A stretch of DNA of 64,000 bases, from positions 2,604,001-2,668,000 of the forward strand of contig NZ_CP108538.1 in NCBI RefSeq assembly GCF_035994185.1, given 5' to 3'. The position numbers and the translations under genes are program-made. Each line of letters begins with the position of its first letter. Position 1 is the stretch's first letter. The notes under the pieces were generated by a model, which searched no databases, was not told where the DNA came from, and saw only the letters and a list, made by a program, of their open reading frames with translations. Shown piece after piece: positions 35,891 through 44,635 of this stretch. Origin of the DNA: Streptomyces sp. NBC_01217. Lineage in GTDB: Bacteria; Actinomycetota; Actinomycetes; Streptomycetales; Streptomycetaceae.

Positions 35891-35955
35891 GTCGTTGAAT
35901 CCGCATCTATGCTCTCAGCTCAGCGGGGCTGGTCGAGACCTTTTTGGGAGCAGTC

Positions 35956-36969
35956 ATGACAGGCATGAGCGGGACTGTGCGCTGGGGCGTACTGGCCACC
36001 GGCGGTATCGCCGCGACGTTCACCGAGGATCTGCGGTCGCTGCCGGGCGCGGAGGTGGTGGCCGTCGCGTCCCGTACGGACGCCTCGGCGAAGGCGTTCG
36101 CGCAGCGGTTCGGGATTCCCCGGGCGTACGGCAGCTGGGCCGAGCTCGCCGCCGACGACGAGGTCGATGTGGTGTACGTCGCGACGCCGCACTCGGCGCA
36201 CCGGGAGGCGGCCGCGCTCTGTCTGGAGGCCGGAAAGCACGTGCTGTGCGAGAAGGCGTTCACGCTCAACGCGCGGGAGGTGGACGAGCTGGTGAAGCTC
36301 GCCAGGGACCGCGGCCTCTTCCTGATGGAGGCGATGTGGACGTACTGCAACCCGGTCATCCGGCGCATGACGGAGCTGGTCCGGGACGGCGCCATCGGTG
36401 ACATCCGCACCGTGCAGGCCGACTTCGGGCTCGCGGGTTCCTTCGGTCCCGAGCACCGGCTGCGGAACCCGGCGCTGGGCGGCGGCGCGCTGCTGGACCT
36501 CGGCGTCTATCCGGTGTCGTTCGCGCATCTGCTGCTGGGCGAGCCGGACCGGGTGCAGGCCGACGCGCTGCTCTCCCCCGAGGGCGTCGACCTGAACACC
36601 GCGATGCTGCTGGGCTGGTCGGATGCGGGCGCCTCGGCGCTGCTGAACTGTTCGATCGTCGCGGACACCCCGCTGACCGCCTCGGTCACGGGCACGAAGG
36701 GGCGGATCGACTTCCCGCGCGGCTTCTTCTACCCGGAGCGGTTCGTGCTGCACCGGGAGGGCCACGAGCCGCAGGAGTTCACCGCGGGCGCCGCGGGCGA
36801 GGGGCTGCGCGGAATGCAGTTCGAGCAGGCCGAGGTGGCGCGGGCGCTGCGGGCGGGCGAGACGGAGTCGCCGCTGGTGCCGCTGGACGGCTCCCTCGCC
36901 GTGATGCGGACGCTCGACGCGGTACGTGACCGCATCGGCGTCCGCTACCCGGCCGACGGCCTCGGCTGA
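35956..36969 (+). CDS. Gfo/Idh/MocA-family NAD(P)-dependent oxidoreductase
   Basis: A 337-residue enzyme. RWGVLATGGIAATFTEDL is the Rossmann start, YVATPHSAHREAAALCLEAGKHVLCEKAF contains the family EKP-like catalytic lysine (CEKAF), and GGGALLDLGVYPVS is the C-terminal signature. These enzymes oxidise sugars, inositols or dihydrodiols. ATG at 35956 with GGGAG nearby. No pathway context. Confidence 0.9.
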   Translation: MTGMSGTVRWGVLATGGIAATFTEDLRSLPGAEVVAVASRTDASAKAFAQRFGIPRAYGSWAELAADDEVDVVYVATPHSAHREAAALCLEAGKHVLCEKAFTLNAREVDELVKLARDRGLFLMEAMWTYCNPVIRRMTELVRDGAIGDIRTVQADFGLAGSFGPEHRLRNPALGGGALLDLGVYPVSFAHLLLGEPDRVQADALLSPEGVDLNTAMLLGWSDAGASALLNCSIVADTPLTASVTGTKGRIDFPRGFFYPERFVLHREGHEPQEFTAGAAGEGLRGMQFEQAEVARALRAGETESPLVPLDGSLAVMRTLDAVRDRIGVRYPADGLG

Positions 36970-36988
36970 CCGGGAGGGGGGCAGGGCT

Positions 36989-38617
36989 TCACGCGGGCGT
37001 GAGGCCCTGGTTGCCCACCTCCGTGACGAACGATCCGGCCGTCGCGACGGGCGCACCGGGCGTGGTGACGGCCGACACTGTGCGGTAGTCGGCGCGCGCC
37101 CGCTTCGTGTCCAGGGTGATCAGGGAGTATCCGCGGCGGCCGTTGAAGAACTTCATGTGCGGGTTGGCCTGCATCTGGTTGTTCCAGCTGGCCGGCTTGT
37201 CGGAGCCGTCCTTGCCGCTGGTGATGGACGTCGCGACGATCTCCGTGCCGAGCGTGCGGGACGAGGGATTGTCGAAGTCCTTCTTCAGGTCGAAGCCGTA
37301 GCCGACGTGGACGTCACCGGTCAGCACCATCAGGTTGTCGATCCCGGCGGCCTCGGCGCCCTTCAGGATCCGGTCGCGGGAGGCGGAGTAGCCGTCCCAC
37401 GCGTCCATCGACAGTTTGAAGGCGTCGGTCGGCACATCGCGCCGCTGGGCGAAGGTGACCTGCTGCGGTACGACGTTCCAGGTGGCCCGCGAGGCCTTCC
37501 AGCCGTCGAGCAGCCAGCGCTCCTGGGTGGCGCCTGTCATGGTCCGCGAGGGGTCCTCGGACTCCGGTCCGGGCTTCTGCCAGCCGTCGCCGTACGCCTG
37601 GTCGCTGCGGTACTGGCGGGTGTCGAGGATGTCGAACTGGGCGAGCCGGCCGAACCGCAGGCGCCGGTAGAGCTTCATGTCCGGACCGGTCGGCCGCTGC
37701 GGGGTGCGCAGCGGCTGGTTCTCCCAGTACGCGCGGTAGGCGGCGGCGCGGCGCAGCAGGAATTCCTCCGGCGGCACGTCGTTCTCGGGGATGCCGCCCG
37801 CGTAGTTGTTCTCGGTCTCGTGGTCGTCCCAGGTGACGACGAAGGGGTGCGCGGCATGGGCGGCGCGCAGATCGGGGTCGGACTTGTAGAGGCCGTACCG
37901 CAGCCGGTAGTCCTCCAGTGTGACCGTCTCCTTGTTGAAGTGGGCGGGGAGTGTGCGGTCGGTGTAGTTACGGGCTCCGCCGGTCGCGGTCACGGCGTAC
38001 TCGTAGAGGTAGTCGCCGAGGTGGAAGACGACGTCGACGTCCTCCTGGGCGAGGTGCTTGTACGCGGTGAAGTAGCCGTCGTGGTAGGCCTGGCAGGAGA
38101 TGGCGGCCAGGCTCAGCGAGCTGTTGCGGGCCCCGGGGGCGGGCGCGGTGCGGGTCCGGCCGACGGGGCTGGTCCATGTGCCGGTGCGGAAGCGGTAGTA
38201 GAAGACGCGGTCCGCCTGGAGGCCCTTGATCTCGACGTGGACGCTGTGGTCGAACTCCGGGTGGGCGGTGGCCGATCCGCGCCTGACGATGCCGGCGAAG
38301 CGCTCGTCGCGGGCGAGTTCCCAGCGCACCTCGACGCGGGCCCGGGGCAGTCCGCTGCCGGCCTCGTACGGACGGGGAGCGAGTCTGGTCCACAACAGGA
38401 CCGAATCGGGCAGCGGGTCGCCGGATGCGACACCGAGGGTGAACGGGTCCTCGCCGATCTTCCGGCCGTCCAGCTCGGCGGCGCTCGCGGTGCCCGCGGC
38501 CGGCATGTTGACCGAGAACGCGAGCGCGGCGGCGGCCCCCGTGACGGTGAGAAAGCGGCGGCGCCCGACGTGCCCGGCGGCGTCACGCAGCTCCTGCTGG
38601 TGCGATGAGTGCGTCAT
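36989..38617 (-). CDS. PhoD-family alkaline phosphatase, Tat-exported
   Basis: A 542-residue secreted phosphodiesterase/phosphatase. GRRRFLTVTGAAAALAFS is a twin-arginine signal cleaved after TASA. Metal-binding motifs of PhoD follow: CQAYHDGYFTAY with the conserved Cys, VDVVFHLGDYLYEY, VTWDDHETENNYAG and LTGDVHVGYGFD. It releases phosphate from phospholipid- or teichoic-acid-type esters outside the cell. ATG at 38617 with GGGGAGG. It may belong to the Pho regulon, but I see no clear PHO box. The stop lies 19 bases from the convergent oxidoreductase. Confidence 0.93.
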   Translation of the reverse strand: MTHSSHQQELRDAAGHVGRRRFLTVTGAAAALAFSVNMPAAGTASAAELDGRKIGEDPFTLGVASGDPLPDSVLLWTRLAPRPYEAGSGLPRARVEVRWELARDERFAGIVRRGSATAHPEFDHSVHVEIKGLQADRVFYYRFRTGTWTSPVGRTRTAPAPGARNSSLSLAAISCQAYHDGYFTAYKHLAQEDVDVVFHLGDYLYEYAVTATGGARNYTDRTLPAHFNKETVTLEDYRLRYGLYKSDPDLRAAHAAHPFVVTWDDHETENNYAGGIPENDVPPEEFLLRRAAAYRAYWENQPLRTPQRPTGPDMKLYRRLRFGRLAQFDILDTRQYRSDQAYGDGWQKPGPESEDPSRTMTGATQERWLLDGWKASRATWNVVPQQVTFAQRRDVPTDAFKLSMDAWDGYSASRDRILKGAEAAGIDNLMVLTGDVHVGYGFDLKKDFDNPSSRTLGTEIVATSITSGKDGSDKPASWNNQMQANPHMKFFNGRRGYSLITLDTKRARADYRTVSAVTTPGAPVATAGSFVTEVGNQGLTPA

Positions 38618-38878
38618 CTGTCCTCCCCTGGCTGGTGGCGTACTCGGCAAGTGCACCGGCCCAGGACATCGAGCGGTTGTCGTGTTCGCGTCGCTCGGGC
38701 GTCGCGCGGATGAGGAATGCGGCAGGAATGGGTTCACGGGGCAAAATGCGCATACGTGACGGAAGTCATGATCATAAGCGGTGACCGTCCACAGATCGAA
38801 CCCGCCGCTCCACAGGCCTTCTTGACGCTGCGTGGCCCTGCACGGACCGCCCGACGGGAGGGCGTACGCTGCGGCGTC

Positions 38879-39655
38879 ATGAGCGACGAACTGCTGGAAT
38901 CCGGTCCGCAGAAGACGGCGGTCGTGACGGGTGCGGGCTCCGGAATCGGCCGCGCGGTGGCTCTCGCCCTGACCGGCGCCGGCTGGTCGGTGGCGCTCGC
39001 GGGCCGGCGTCCGCAGCCCCTCGCCGAGACCGCCGCACTGGCCGGCCAGGACGCCCGGGTGATCACCGTCCCCGCCGATGTGTCACGCCCCGAGGACGTG
39101 GCGGCGCTCTTCTCGTCCGTACGGGAGCGCTTCGGCCGCCTGGACCTGCTCTTCAACAACGCGGGTACGTTCGGCCCGCGTTCCGTCCCGGTCGAGGACC
39201 TCCCGGTGGAGGAGTGGCGCTCGGTGGTGGACGTGAATGTGACGGGCGCGTTCCTGTGCGCGCAGGCGGCGTACCGGCTGATGAAGGAGCAGGACCCGCA
39301 GGGTGGCCGGATCATCAACAACGGCTCCATCTCCGCCCACGCGCCACGCCCGCACTCGGTCGCCTACACCACGACCAAGCACGCCATGACGGGCCTGACG
39401 AAGTCGCTCTCGCTGGACGGCCGTCCGTACCGGATCGCCTGCGGGCAGATCGACATCGGCAACGCGGCCACGGACATGACCGAGCGGATGCAGACCGGCG
39501 TCCTTCAGGCCAATGGCGAACTGGCGGCGGAGCCGGTGATGGCGGCGGCGGACGTGGCCCGGACGGTGCTCCACATGGCGGAGCTGCCCCTGGAGGCGAA
39601 CATGCAGTTCACCACGGTCCTGGCGACGGCGATGCCGTACATCGGACGCGGCTGA
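38879..39655 (+). CDS. Short-chain dehydrogenase/reductase
   Basis: A 258-residue classical [13 protein letters not shown] for NAD(P) binding, NNAG, the catalytic Ser in [10 protein letters not shown], and YTTTK for the Tyr/Lys pair. Residues after the catalytic site ([16 protein letters not shown]) are characteristic of a Streptomyces subgroup. Substrate unknown. I start at the ATG at 38879, because the frame upstream to 38717 crosses the divergent phoD promoter and is not protein-like. Confidence 0.9.
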   Translation: MSDELLESGPQKTAVVTGAGSGIGRAVALALTGAGWSVALAGRRPQPLAETAALAGQDARVITVPADVSRPEDVAALFSSVRERFGRLDLLFNNAGTFGPRSVPVEDLPVEEWRSVVDVNVTGAFLCAQAAYRLMKEQDPQGGRIINNGSISAHAPRPHSVAYTTTKHAMTGLTKSLSLDGRPYRIACGQIDIGNAATDMTERMQTGVLQANGELAAEPVMAAADVARTVLHMAELPLEANMQFTTVLATAMPYIGRG

Positions 39656-39811
39656 CGGATCCGCCCGAACCGGCCGCCCGGCGTGGGCGGTTGCCACCCG
39701 GCCGATCACACAGACCCCATGCTTGCCGGAATGCACAGTTCTCACCCGAGTCGGCGCGTGCTGCCTCTATGCTCACAGCTCTTCACCAGAACTCCACACA
39801 AGGACCACAGC

Positions 39812-40279
39812 ATGCGCATACGCACCGCCGCACCGCTCGCCCTGGCCGCCGCCACCGTCCTGGCCGGCTCGCTGCTCGTCACGGCCCCGGCCTCCGCCGC
39901 CTCGCACCAGGGCGGGCTGCACCTCGGCAGGATCCAGTACGACAGCCCCGGCAAGGACACCGGCTCCAAGACGTCCCTCAACGCCGAGTGGGTGGACATC
40001 CACAACAACGGCAAGTCGAAGCTGCAGCTCAAGGGCTACAAGCTGAAGGACAACACCGGGTACACCTACACCTTCGGCAGCTACACCATCGGCGCGGGCA
40101 AGACCGTCAAGGTCCACACAGGCAAGGGCAGGAACGCCTCGGGCCACGTCTACTGGAACCGTGGTTGGTACGTCTGGAACAACACCGGTGACAAGGCCCG
40201 GCTGATCAAGCCCAGCGGCAAGCTGCAGGACTCCTGCTCCTGGACGAAGTCGAGCACGGGCACCAAGAACTGCCACTGA
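39812..40279 (+). CDS. Secreted lamin-tail-domain protein
   Basis: A 155-residue protein with a Sec signal (MRIRTAAPLALAAATVLAGSLLVTAPASAAS) and one lamin-tail/LTD-like beta domain: LNAEWVDIHNNGKSKLQLKGYKLKD, TIGAGKTVKVHTGKG, YVWNNTGDKARL. LTD domains mediate attachment to DNA, membranes or surfaces; in Streptomyces small secreted copies have no known role. The ATG at 39812 opens the signal directly. Confidence 0.85.
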   Translation: MRIRTAAPLALAAATVLAGSLLVTAPASAASHQGGLHLGRIQYDSPGKDTGSKTSLNAEWVDIHNNGKSKLQLKGYKLKDNTGYTYTFGSYTIGAGKTVKVHTGKGRNASGHVYWNRGWYVWNNTGDKARLIKPSGKLQDSCSWTKSSTGTKNCH

Positions 40280-40362
40280 GCGGTGCGTTCGCGGCCCGGG
40301 GCACCGGATTGCGGTCGGCCGGAGGCCGTACGCCCCGGACCGCGGCAGGGTTAGGCTGCGGC

Positions 40363-41244
40363 ATGAGCCAGAATTCAGCTACCGAGATCCTGCGCTACAC
40401 CGCCTTCTCCGCCGACCCGGAGGGCGGCAATCCGGCAGGTGTCGTCCTTGACGCGTCCGGTCTCGACGACACGGCGATGCTCGCCGTCGCGGCGGAGCTG
40501 GGTTACAGCGAATCGGCCTTTCTGACCGCGCGGGACGAGCCGGGCGACACAGACTCTCCGGCCGCTCGGGCGTACACGATCCGCTACTTCAGCCCGAAGG
40601 CCGAGGTCCCTTTCTGCGGCCACGCCACCGTGGCGACGGCCCTCGCACTCGCCGAGCGCGAGGGCCCCGGCGATCTGCTGTTCAGCACTCGCGCCGGTAC
40701 GGTCCCGGTCACCGTCAACCGGGAGAACGGCGAGCTGCGCGCCACGCTCACCAGCGTCGAACCCGACGTCATGGACATCGCCCCGGACGACCTGGCGGAG
40801 GCGCTCGCCGCCCTGGACTGGCCGGCCGCCGATCTCGACCCGGCCCTGCCACCCCGGATCGCTTACGCGGGCGCCCGTCACCTGGTGCTGGCGGCGGCGA
40901 CCCGTGAGCGGCTCGCCGACCTCGACTACGACTTCCCGCGCCTCGAAGCCCTCATGCGCCGACTGGACCTGACGACCCTGCAGCTGGCGTGGCGGGCGGC
41001 GCCGGACGTCTTCCACGTCCGCGACCCGTTCCCGGTCGGCGGCGTGGTGGAGGACCCCGCCACGGGCGCGGCGGCGGCCGCCTTCGGCGCCTGCCTGCGC
41101 GCCCTGGGCCTTGTCCCGGACACCGCGGTCCTCACCCTTCACCAGGGTGAGGACATGGGCCGCCCCGGCACGCTCACCGTCGAACTGCGGGCGGGCGACG
41201 CGCGGGTGCGGGTGAGCGGCACGGGTACCCGGATCGAGGCCTGA
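40363..41244 (+). CDS. PhzF-family phenazine biosynthesis-like protein
   Basis: A 293-residue PhzF homologue of full length: YTAFSADPEGGNPAGVVLD, LGYSESAFLT with the catalytic-type glutamate, FCGHATVATALAL, and the second-lobe EDPATGAAAAAFGACL. It is closer to the canonical PhzF isomerase layout than the shorter protein at 21465. Its substrate is unknown and there are no phenazine genes nearby. It converges on the butyrolactone locus. Confidence 0.88.
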   Translation: MSQNSATEILRYTAFSADPEGGNPAGVVLDASGLDDTAMLAVAAELGYSESAFLTARDEPGDTDSPAARAYTIRYFSPKAEVPFCGHATVATALALAEREGPGDLLFSTRAGTVPVTVNRENGELRATLTSVEPDVMDIAPDDLAEALAALDWPAADLDPALPPRIAYAGARHLVLAAATRERLADLDYDFPRLEALMRRLDLTTLQLAWRAAPDVFHVRDPFPVGGVVEDPATGAAAAAFGACLRALGLVPDTAVLTLHQGEDMGRPGTLTVELRAGDARVRVSGTGTRIEA

Positions 41245-41293
41245 CGGGGCGCAGGAGGGCGCCGGGGGACGCCGGGCGGATGCCGTAGGACCG

Positions 41294-42244
41294 TCAGCCG
41301 CCGAGGTGTCGGCGGTACCACGGCGCGTGCCGGGCGAAGGAGGCCGCGAACCCTTCGCCCGGCTCCCAGTCGAAGTCCTGGCCGACGCGTTCGTCGGTGA
41401 ACCAGTGGTCCACGGCGAGCATCCCGAGGTGATGCAGCGCGTACGGGACGTCGGCGAGCCTCTTGCGCGCCTCGTCCACATCGACGCCGGTGGCCCACCG
41501 GGGCAGCCGCAGTTCGTCGACGACCGTGGACAGCAGCTGCGAACAGCTCACCGGTTCGGGGTGGTTGACGTGGTAGACCCCGGACGGCTCCTTCGGGGAC
41601 AGCGCCGCACCCAGCAGGACCCGTCCCAGCGCCTCTACGTCGATCATCGAGTGCCGCGCCTCGCACCCGCTCAGCCCGGCCGAGAGCTGCCGGACCAGCC
41701 CGACCAGTCCGGGCACGGCCCACCGGTCCCCGGTCCCGTACACGATGTGCGGGCGCACGACGACACCGCCCGCCGCGAGGATGTGCTGTTCGGCGGCGGC
41801 ACGGGTCAGGCTGGTGGCCGAGGCCGGATCGGGCTCGGCCTGCCCGGGCCGCAGCCGGACGAACGGGCCCCGGCCGTAGACGGATGCCGTGCTCAGATAG
41901 ACGATCCGGGTGACCCCGCAGCGGGCCGCCTCTTCGGCCAGAGCCCGGGTTCCATGATCATTTACAGACCGTGCGGTCGGTTCGTCGCCGCCGATCTGCG
42001 AGGCGCAGTGGATCACCGCGTCGATCCCCTCGCAGCTGCCGCGCAGCGTCGCGGGGTCGGTGAGATCCCCGTACACCGTCTCGATGCCGGTCCCGGTGCC
42101 TGCGGTGCCGGAGGTGGCGGACGGGGCGAGCGCGGCCCGGTGGGTCATCAGCCGCAGCCGGAGGCCGGGGGTGGTCCGGGCCGCGGCCACCACATGGCTT
42201 CCGATGAAGCCGGCCGCTCCGGTGATGAGTATGCGCAGTGTCAT
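41294..42244 (-). CDS. NAD-dependent epimerase/dehydratase-like protein of the butyrolactone locus
   Basis: A 316-residue extended SDR. ITGAAGFIGSH binds NAD and LSTASVYG is the usual serine region, but where the catalytic YxxxK should stand the sequence reads SATSLTRAAAEQH, so the Tyr is missing and Arg replaces Lys. Its start overlaps the AfsA stop by 4 bases (42241-42244), so the two are translationally coupled. Homologues beside afsA genes are thought to modify the butyrolactone or butenolide signal, but the lost catalytic pair raises doubt about a redox role here. Confidence 0.85.
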   Translation of the reverse strand: MTLRILITGAAGFIGSHVVAAARTTPGLRLRLMTHRAALAPSATSGTAGTGTGIETVYGDLTDPATLRGSCEGIDAVIHCASQIGGDEPTARSVNDHGTRALAEEAARCGVTRIVYLSTASVYGRGPFVRLRPGQAEPDPASATSLTRAAAEQHILAAGGVVVRPHIVYGTGDRWAVPGLVGLVRQLSAGLSGCEARHSMIDVEALGRVLLGAALSPKEPSGVYHVNHPEPVSCSQLLSTVVDELRLPRWATGVDVDEARKRLADVPYALHHLGMLAVDHWFTDERVGQDFDWEPGEGFAASFARHAPWYRRHLGG

Positions 42245-43317
42245 GACAGTTCATTCTGCCGGTCGCCCGGCAGGCTCCCCCGGTTTCCCGCCACGCCCCC
42301 GGCCTGCTCCCCTGCCGCGTCGTGCCGCAGGTCCGGGGATTCGAGGACGCAGCTGAAGACCGGCTCGCCGTCCTGGGTCGCCGAGACGTGCACCCCGGTC
42401 GCCGTGCGGTCGGCGGCCGGGACGGACCGGGCCTCGATCCAGCAGGGGCGGTCGAGTTCCACGTACCGCAGGAAGTCGGTCTTCACGGACGCCGGGAGGA
42501 AGTCATGGCCGGGGGTGACGGCGACGGCCGCCTGACGGGCCGCCTCCAACAGCAAAATGCCCGGCACGTGGTCATTGGGCCGGGCGAACAGCGTCGGGTG
42601 TCCGGTGTCGAGCCGCAGCCGCCAGACGTTCCGCCGCGGCCCCGGCGACAGCACGACATCGCGTTCATCAATCCTGCCCACCTCGGCCGGTGCGACGGCG
42701 GGCAGGAGGGGTATCGGTGCGCCGATCACACCCTGCCGGTCGCCCCGCAGCCTGTCGTACACCTTGGCCGAGGTGCAGCTGATACGCCCTCCGCCTCTGG
42801 ACAGGACGGTACCGAGGCGGTGCAGGAGCAGTTCGACGTGCATGGAGCCGATGCTCCGGCCGCGCCGCCGGATCCGGGAGCAGGACACATCCACGGTGAT
42901 GTCCCAGGGCGCCTCGCCCAGGAGCAGCTGATCGGGCTCGCAGACGTACGCCAGCTCCCACATCACGAACTGGTCCCCGACCGGGACTCCGAACGCCGCG
43001 TGCCCCAGGAGCATCGTCGTCTGCCGCATGGTCTCCGCGATCAGCAGCGGATCCTGGTAGCGGCCCGACACGGGTGCGAAGAAGCGGTGCGCGTGCGGCC
43101 AACGGGCGGATACGGAGAACTGGGTGTCGGTCTGCGGAGTCCAGCCGGTGGGGAAGACGTCCTCGGCATCGGACCGGTGGACCAGATGTCTCGGGAAGTC
43201 CGAATCGGTCCGTCTGCCCCTCGGTGCCGTCTCGTCCTCCCGGCGAGCCGCGGCGAATTCGGCGGTGCCGCCGCCCTCGACGGACACCGAAGCGCTGTGC
43301 GAGGTGAGCTGAACCAT
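42241..43317 (-). CDS. afsA: AfsA-type gamma-butyrolactone synthase
   Basis: A 358-residue protein with two AfsA repeats, each a hot-dog-like fold. The first spans about residues 40-200 (VFPTGW, FFAPVSGRYQDPLLIAETMRQ) and the second 210-335 (ARPNDHVPGILLLEAARQA). AfsA couples a beta-ketoacyl-ACP to dihydroxyacetone phosphate, the first step of A-factor-type hormone synthesis. ATG at 43317 with GGGAGGAAAATTC upstream. Divergent from the receptor gene; the shared promoter region contains an ARE-like site, so it is probably repressed until the hormone accumulates. Confidence 0.93.
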   Translation of the reverse strand: MVQLTSHSASVSVEGGGTAEFAAARREDETAPRGRRTDSDFPRHLVHRSDAEDVFPTGWTPQTDTQFSVSARWPHAHRFFAPVSGRYQDPLLIAETMRQTTMLLGHAAFGVPVGDQFVMWELAYVCEPDQLLLGEAPWDITVDVSCSRIRRRGRSIGSMHVELLLHRLGTVLSRGGGRISCTSAKVYDRLRGDRQGVIGAPIPLLPAVAPAEVGRIDERDVVLSPGPRRNVWRLRLDTGHPTLFARPNDHVPGILLLEAARQAAVAVTPGHDFLPASVKTDFLRYVELDRPCWIEARSVPAADRTATGVHVSATQDGEPVFSCVLESPDLRHDAAGEQAGGVAGNRGSLPGDRQNELS

Positions 43318-43370
43318 GAATTTTCCTCCCAGAGGATCCATACCGGGAGGGCGGGCCGCCCCCGCAGTAA

Positions 43371-43396
43371 GATACTGACAGTCCGGTTTTCCTATC
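43371..43396. promoter_or_regulatory. Candidate ARE operator for the butyrolactone receptor
   Basis: A 26-bp element beginning GATACTGACAG and ending GGTTTTCCTATC fits the loose autoregulatory-element pattern (ATACnnAC...GGTTT) bound by ArpA/ScbR-type receptors. The ends GATA and TATC are mutually inverted. It lies 54 bases before the afsA start and 55 bases before the receptor start, so one site could control both. Confidence 0.6.
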
Positions 43397-43450
43397 CAGC
43401 CATATCCCAGTGGCGCTGACCACGCCACGACTGAGAGAGACTCGTAGCTG

Positions 43451-44113
43451 ATGGCCCAGCAGGCGCGCGCGATCCAGACTCGACGGTCAATCCTGGTGGC
43501 GGCGGCCGCCGTATTCGACGAACGGGGCTACAGCAGTGCCACCATCAGCGAGATCCTCACGCGGGCCGGGGTGACAAAGGGGGCGCTCTACTTCCATTTC
43601 ACCTCGAAGGAAGACCTGGCGCTCGGGGTGATGGACGTACAGCTGGACAGCGATCCGCTCCCTCCCCAGCTGACGAAGCTTCAGGAACTGGTCGACCAGG
43701 GCATGCTGCTCGCCCACCGGCTCCGCCATGAGCCGCTGGTGCGTGCCAGCGTCGGACTGGCGATGGACCAGGCGGTGGAGGGCCTCGACCGGGGCACCCC
43801 GTTCCGCGCCTGGATAGACCGGCTCGAACACCTGCTGACCGCCGCGAGGAACCAGGGCGAACTCCTGCCGCACGTCAATCCCCGCGAGACCGCCGAGATG
43901 CTGGCGGGTTCCTTCTCCGGCATTCAGGTGATGTCCCAAGCCCTGTGCAAGCGCGAGGACTTGGGGCGACGGATCTCGGTCCTCCTGCACTACGTACTGC
44001 CGAGCATCTCGACCCCGGCCGTGCTGGCCACGCTCGACATGGCCGAGGACCGGGGCGAGCGCCTGTTCGGCACGCTCGGATCGGTCCCCAGCCAGGCGGG
44101 CGCACCCGGCTGA
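43451..44113 (+). CDS. Gamma-butyrolactone receptor, TetR family (ArpA/ScbR type)
   Basis: A 220-residue receptor. The DNA-binding part ATISEILTRAGVTKGALYFHFTSKEDLA is nearly the family consensus. Trp121 in FRAWIDRL occupies the place of the conserved ligand-pocket Trp of ArpA, which suggests a true hormone receptor rather than a pseudo-receptor. It should bind the ARE upstream and release it when the AfsA-made signal binds, de-repressing antibiotic regulators. ATG at 43451. Confidence 0.92.
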   Translation: MAQQARAIQTRRSILVAAAAVFDERGYSSATISEILTRAGVTKGALYFHFTSKEDLALGVMDVQLDSDPLPPQLTKLQELVDQGMLLAHRLRHEPLVRASVGLAMDQAVEGLDRGTPFRAWIDRLEHLLTAARNQGELLPHVNPRETAEMLAGSFSGIQVMSQALCKREDLGRRISVLLHYVLPSISTPAVLATLDMAEDRGERLFGTLGSVPSQAGAPG

Positions 44114-44144
44114 CGGGACCGCGGCGGCTGACAGGGTGGACGCC

Positions 44145-44528
44145 ATGGACCGACATGAACAGCGCAGGCGACCCGGCGGCCCCGACACCTGGAAGACGAT
44201 CGACGAGCTGCACGACTGGCTCGACGCGGAGACCGGTGTGCCGCCCGAGCAGGATCTTCTGCTGCGGATGCTGAAACTGTCGGAGGAGGTCGGCGAGGTC
44301 GCCCAGGCCGTCATCGGGGCCACCGGCCAGAACCCGCGCAAGGGTGTCACCCATTCCTGGCAGGACGTGGAGGCCGAACTCTGCGACGTCATCGTGACGG
44401 CGATGGTCGCCCTGCGCACCCTCACCCCCGATGCGGCCGCCACCTTCGACGGGCATGTGCGGCGCATCGCGGCACGCTCGCACGGCCGGTCCGGCTCGGC
44501 ACAAAACACCCCCGACACCTCACCCTGA
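44145..44528 (+). CDS. MazG-like nucleotide pyrophosphohydrolase
   Basis: A 127-residue helical protein with the MazG metal motif EExGE (KLSEEVGEVAQAV) and the second acidic pair in AELCDVIVTAM. Such enzymes cleave abnormal or excess nucleoside triphosphates. Start ATG at 44145; a GTG at 44136 is also possible. It follows the receptor gene by 31 bases on the same strand and may be cotranscribed, a common arrangement in Streptomyces. Confidence 0.87.
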   Translation: MDRHEQRRRPGGPDTWKTIDELHDWLDAETGVPPEQDLLLRMLKLSEEVGEVAQAVIGATGQNPRKGVTHSWQDVEAELCDVIVTAMVALRTLTPDAAATFDGHVRRIAARSHGRSGSAQNTPDTSP

Positions 44529-44635
44529 CGAAGAATCACAGGGCACGGCACGAAGACAACGGGTGGCTGAACAACAGGCGAAGAAGTCTTGCGGATACGA
44601 TCGCGGGCACCCCAGCGAGACCAGGAGTGCCGACC

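Noticed and set aside
40363..41244. Phenazine biosynthesis locus
   Set aside because: Only a PhzF homologue is present; no phzA-E or other phenazine genes are near, and PhzF-like proteins are widespread with other functions.
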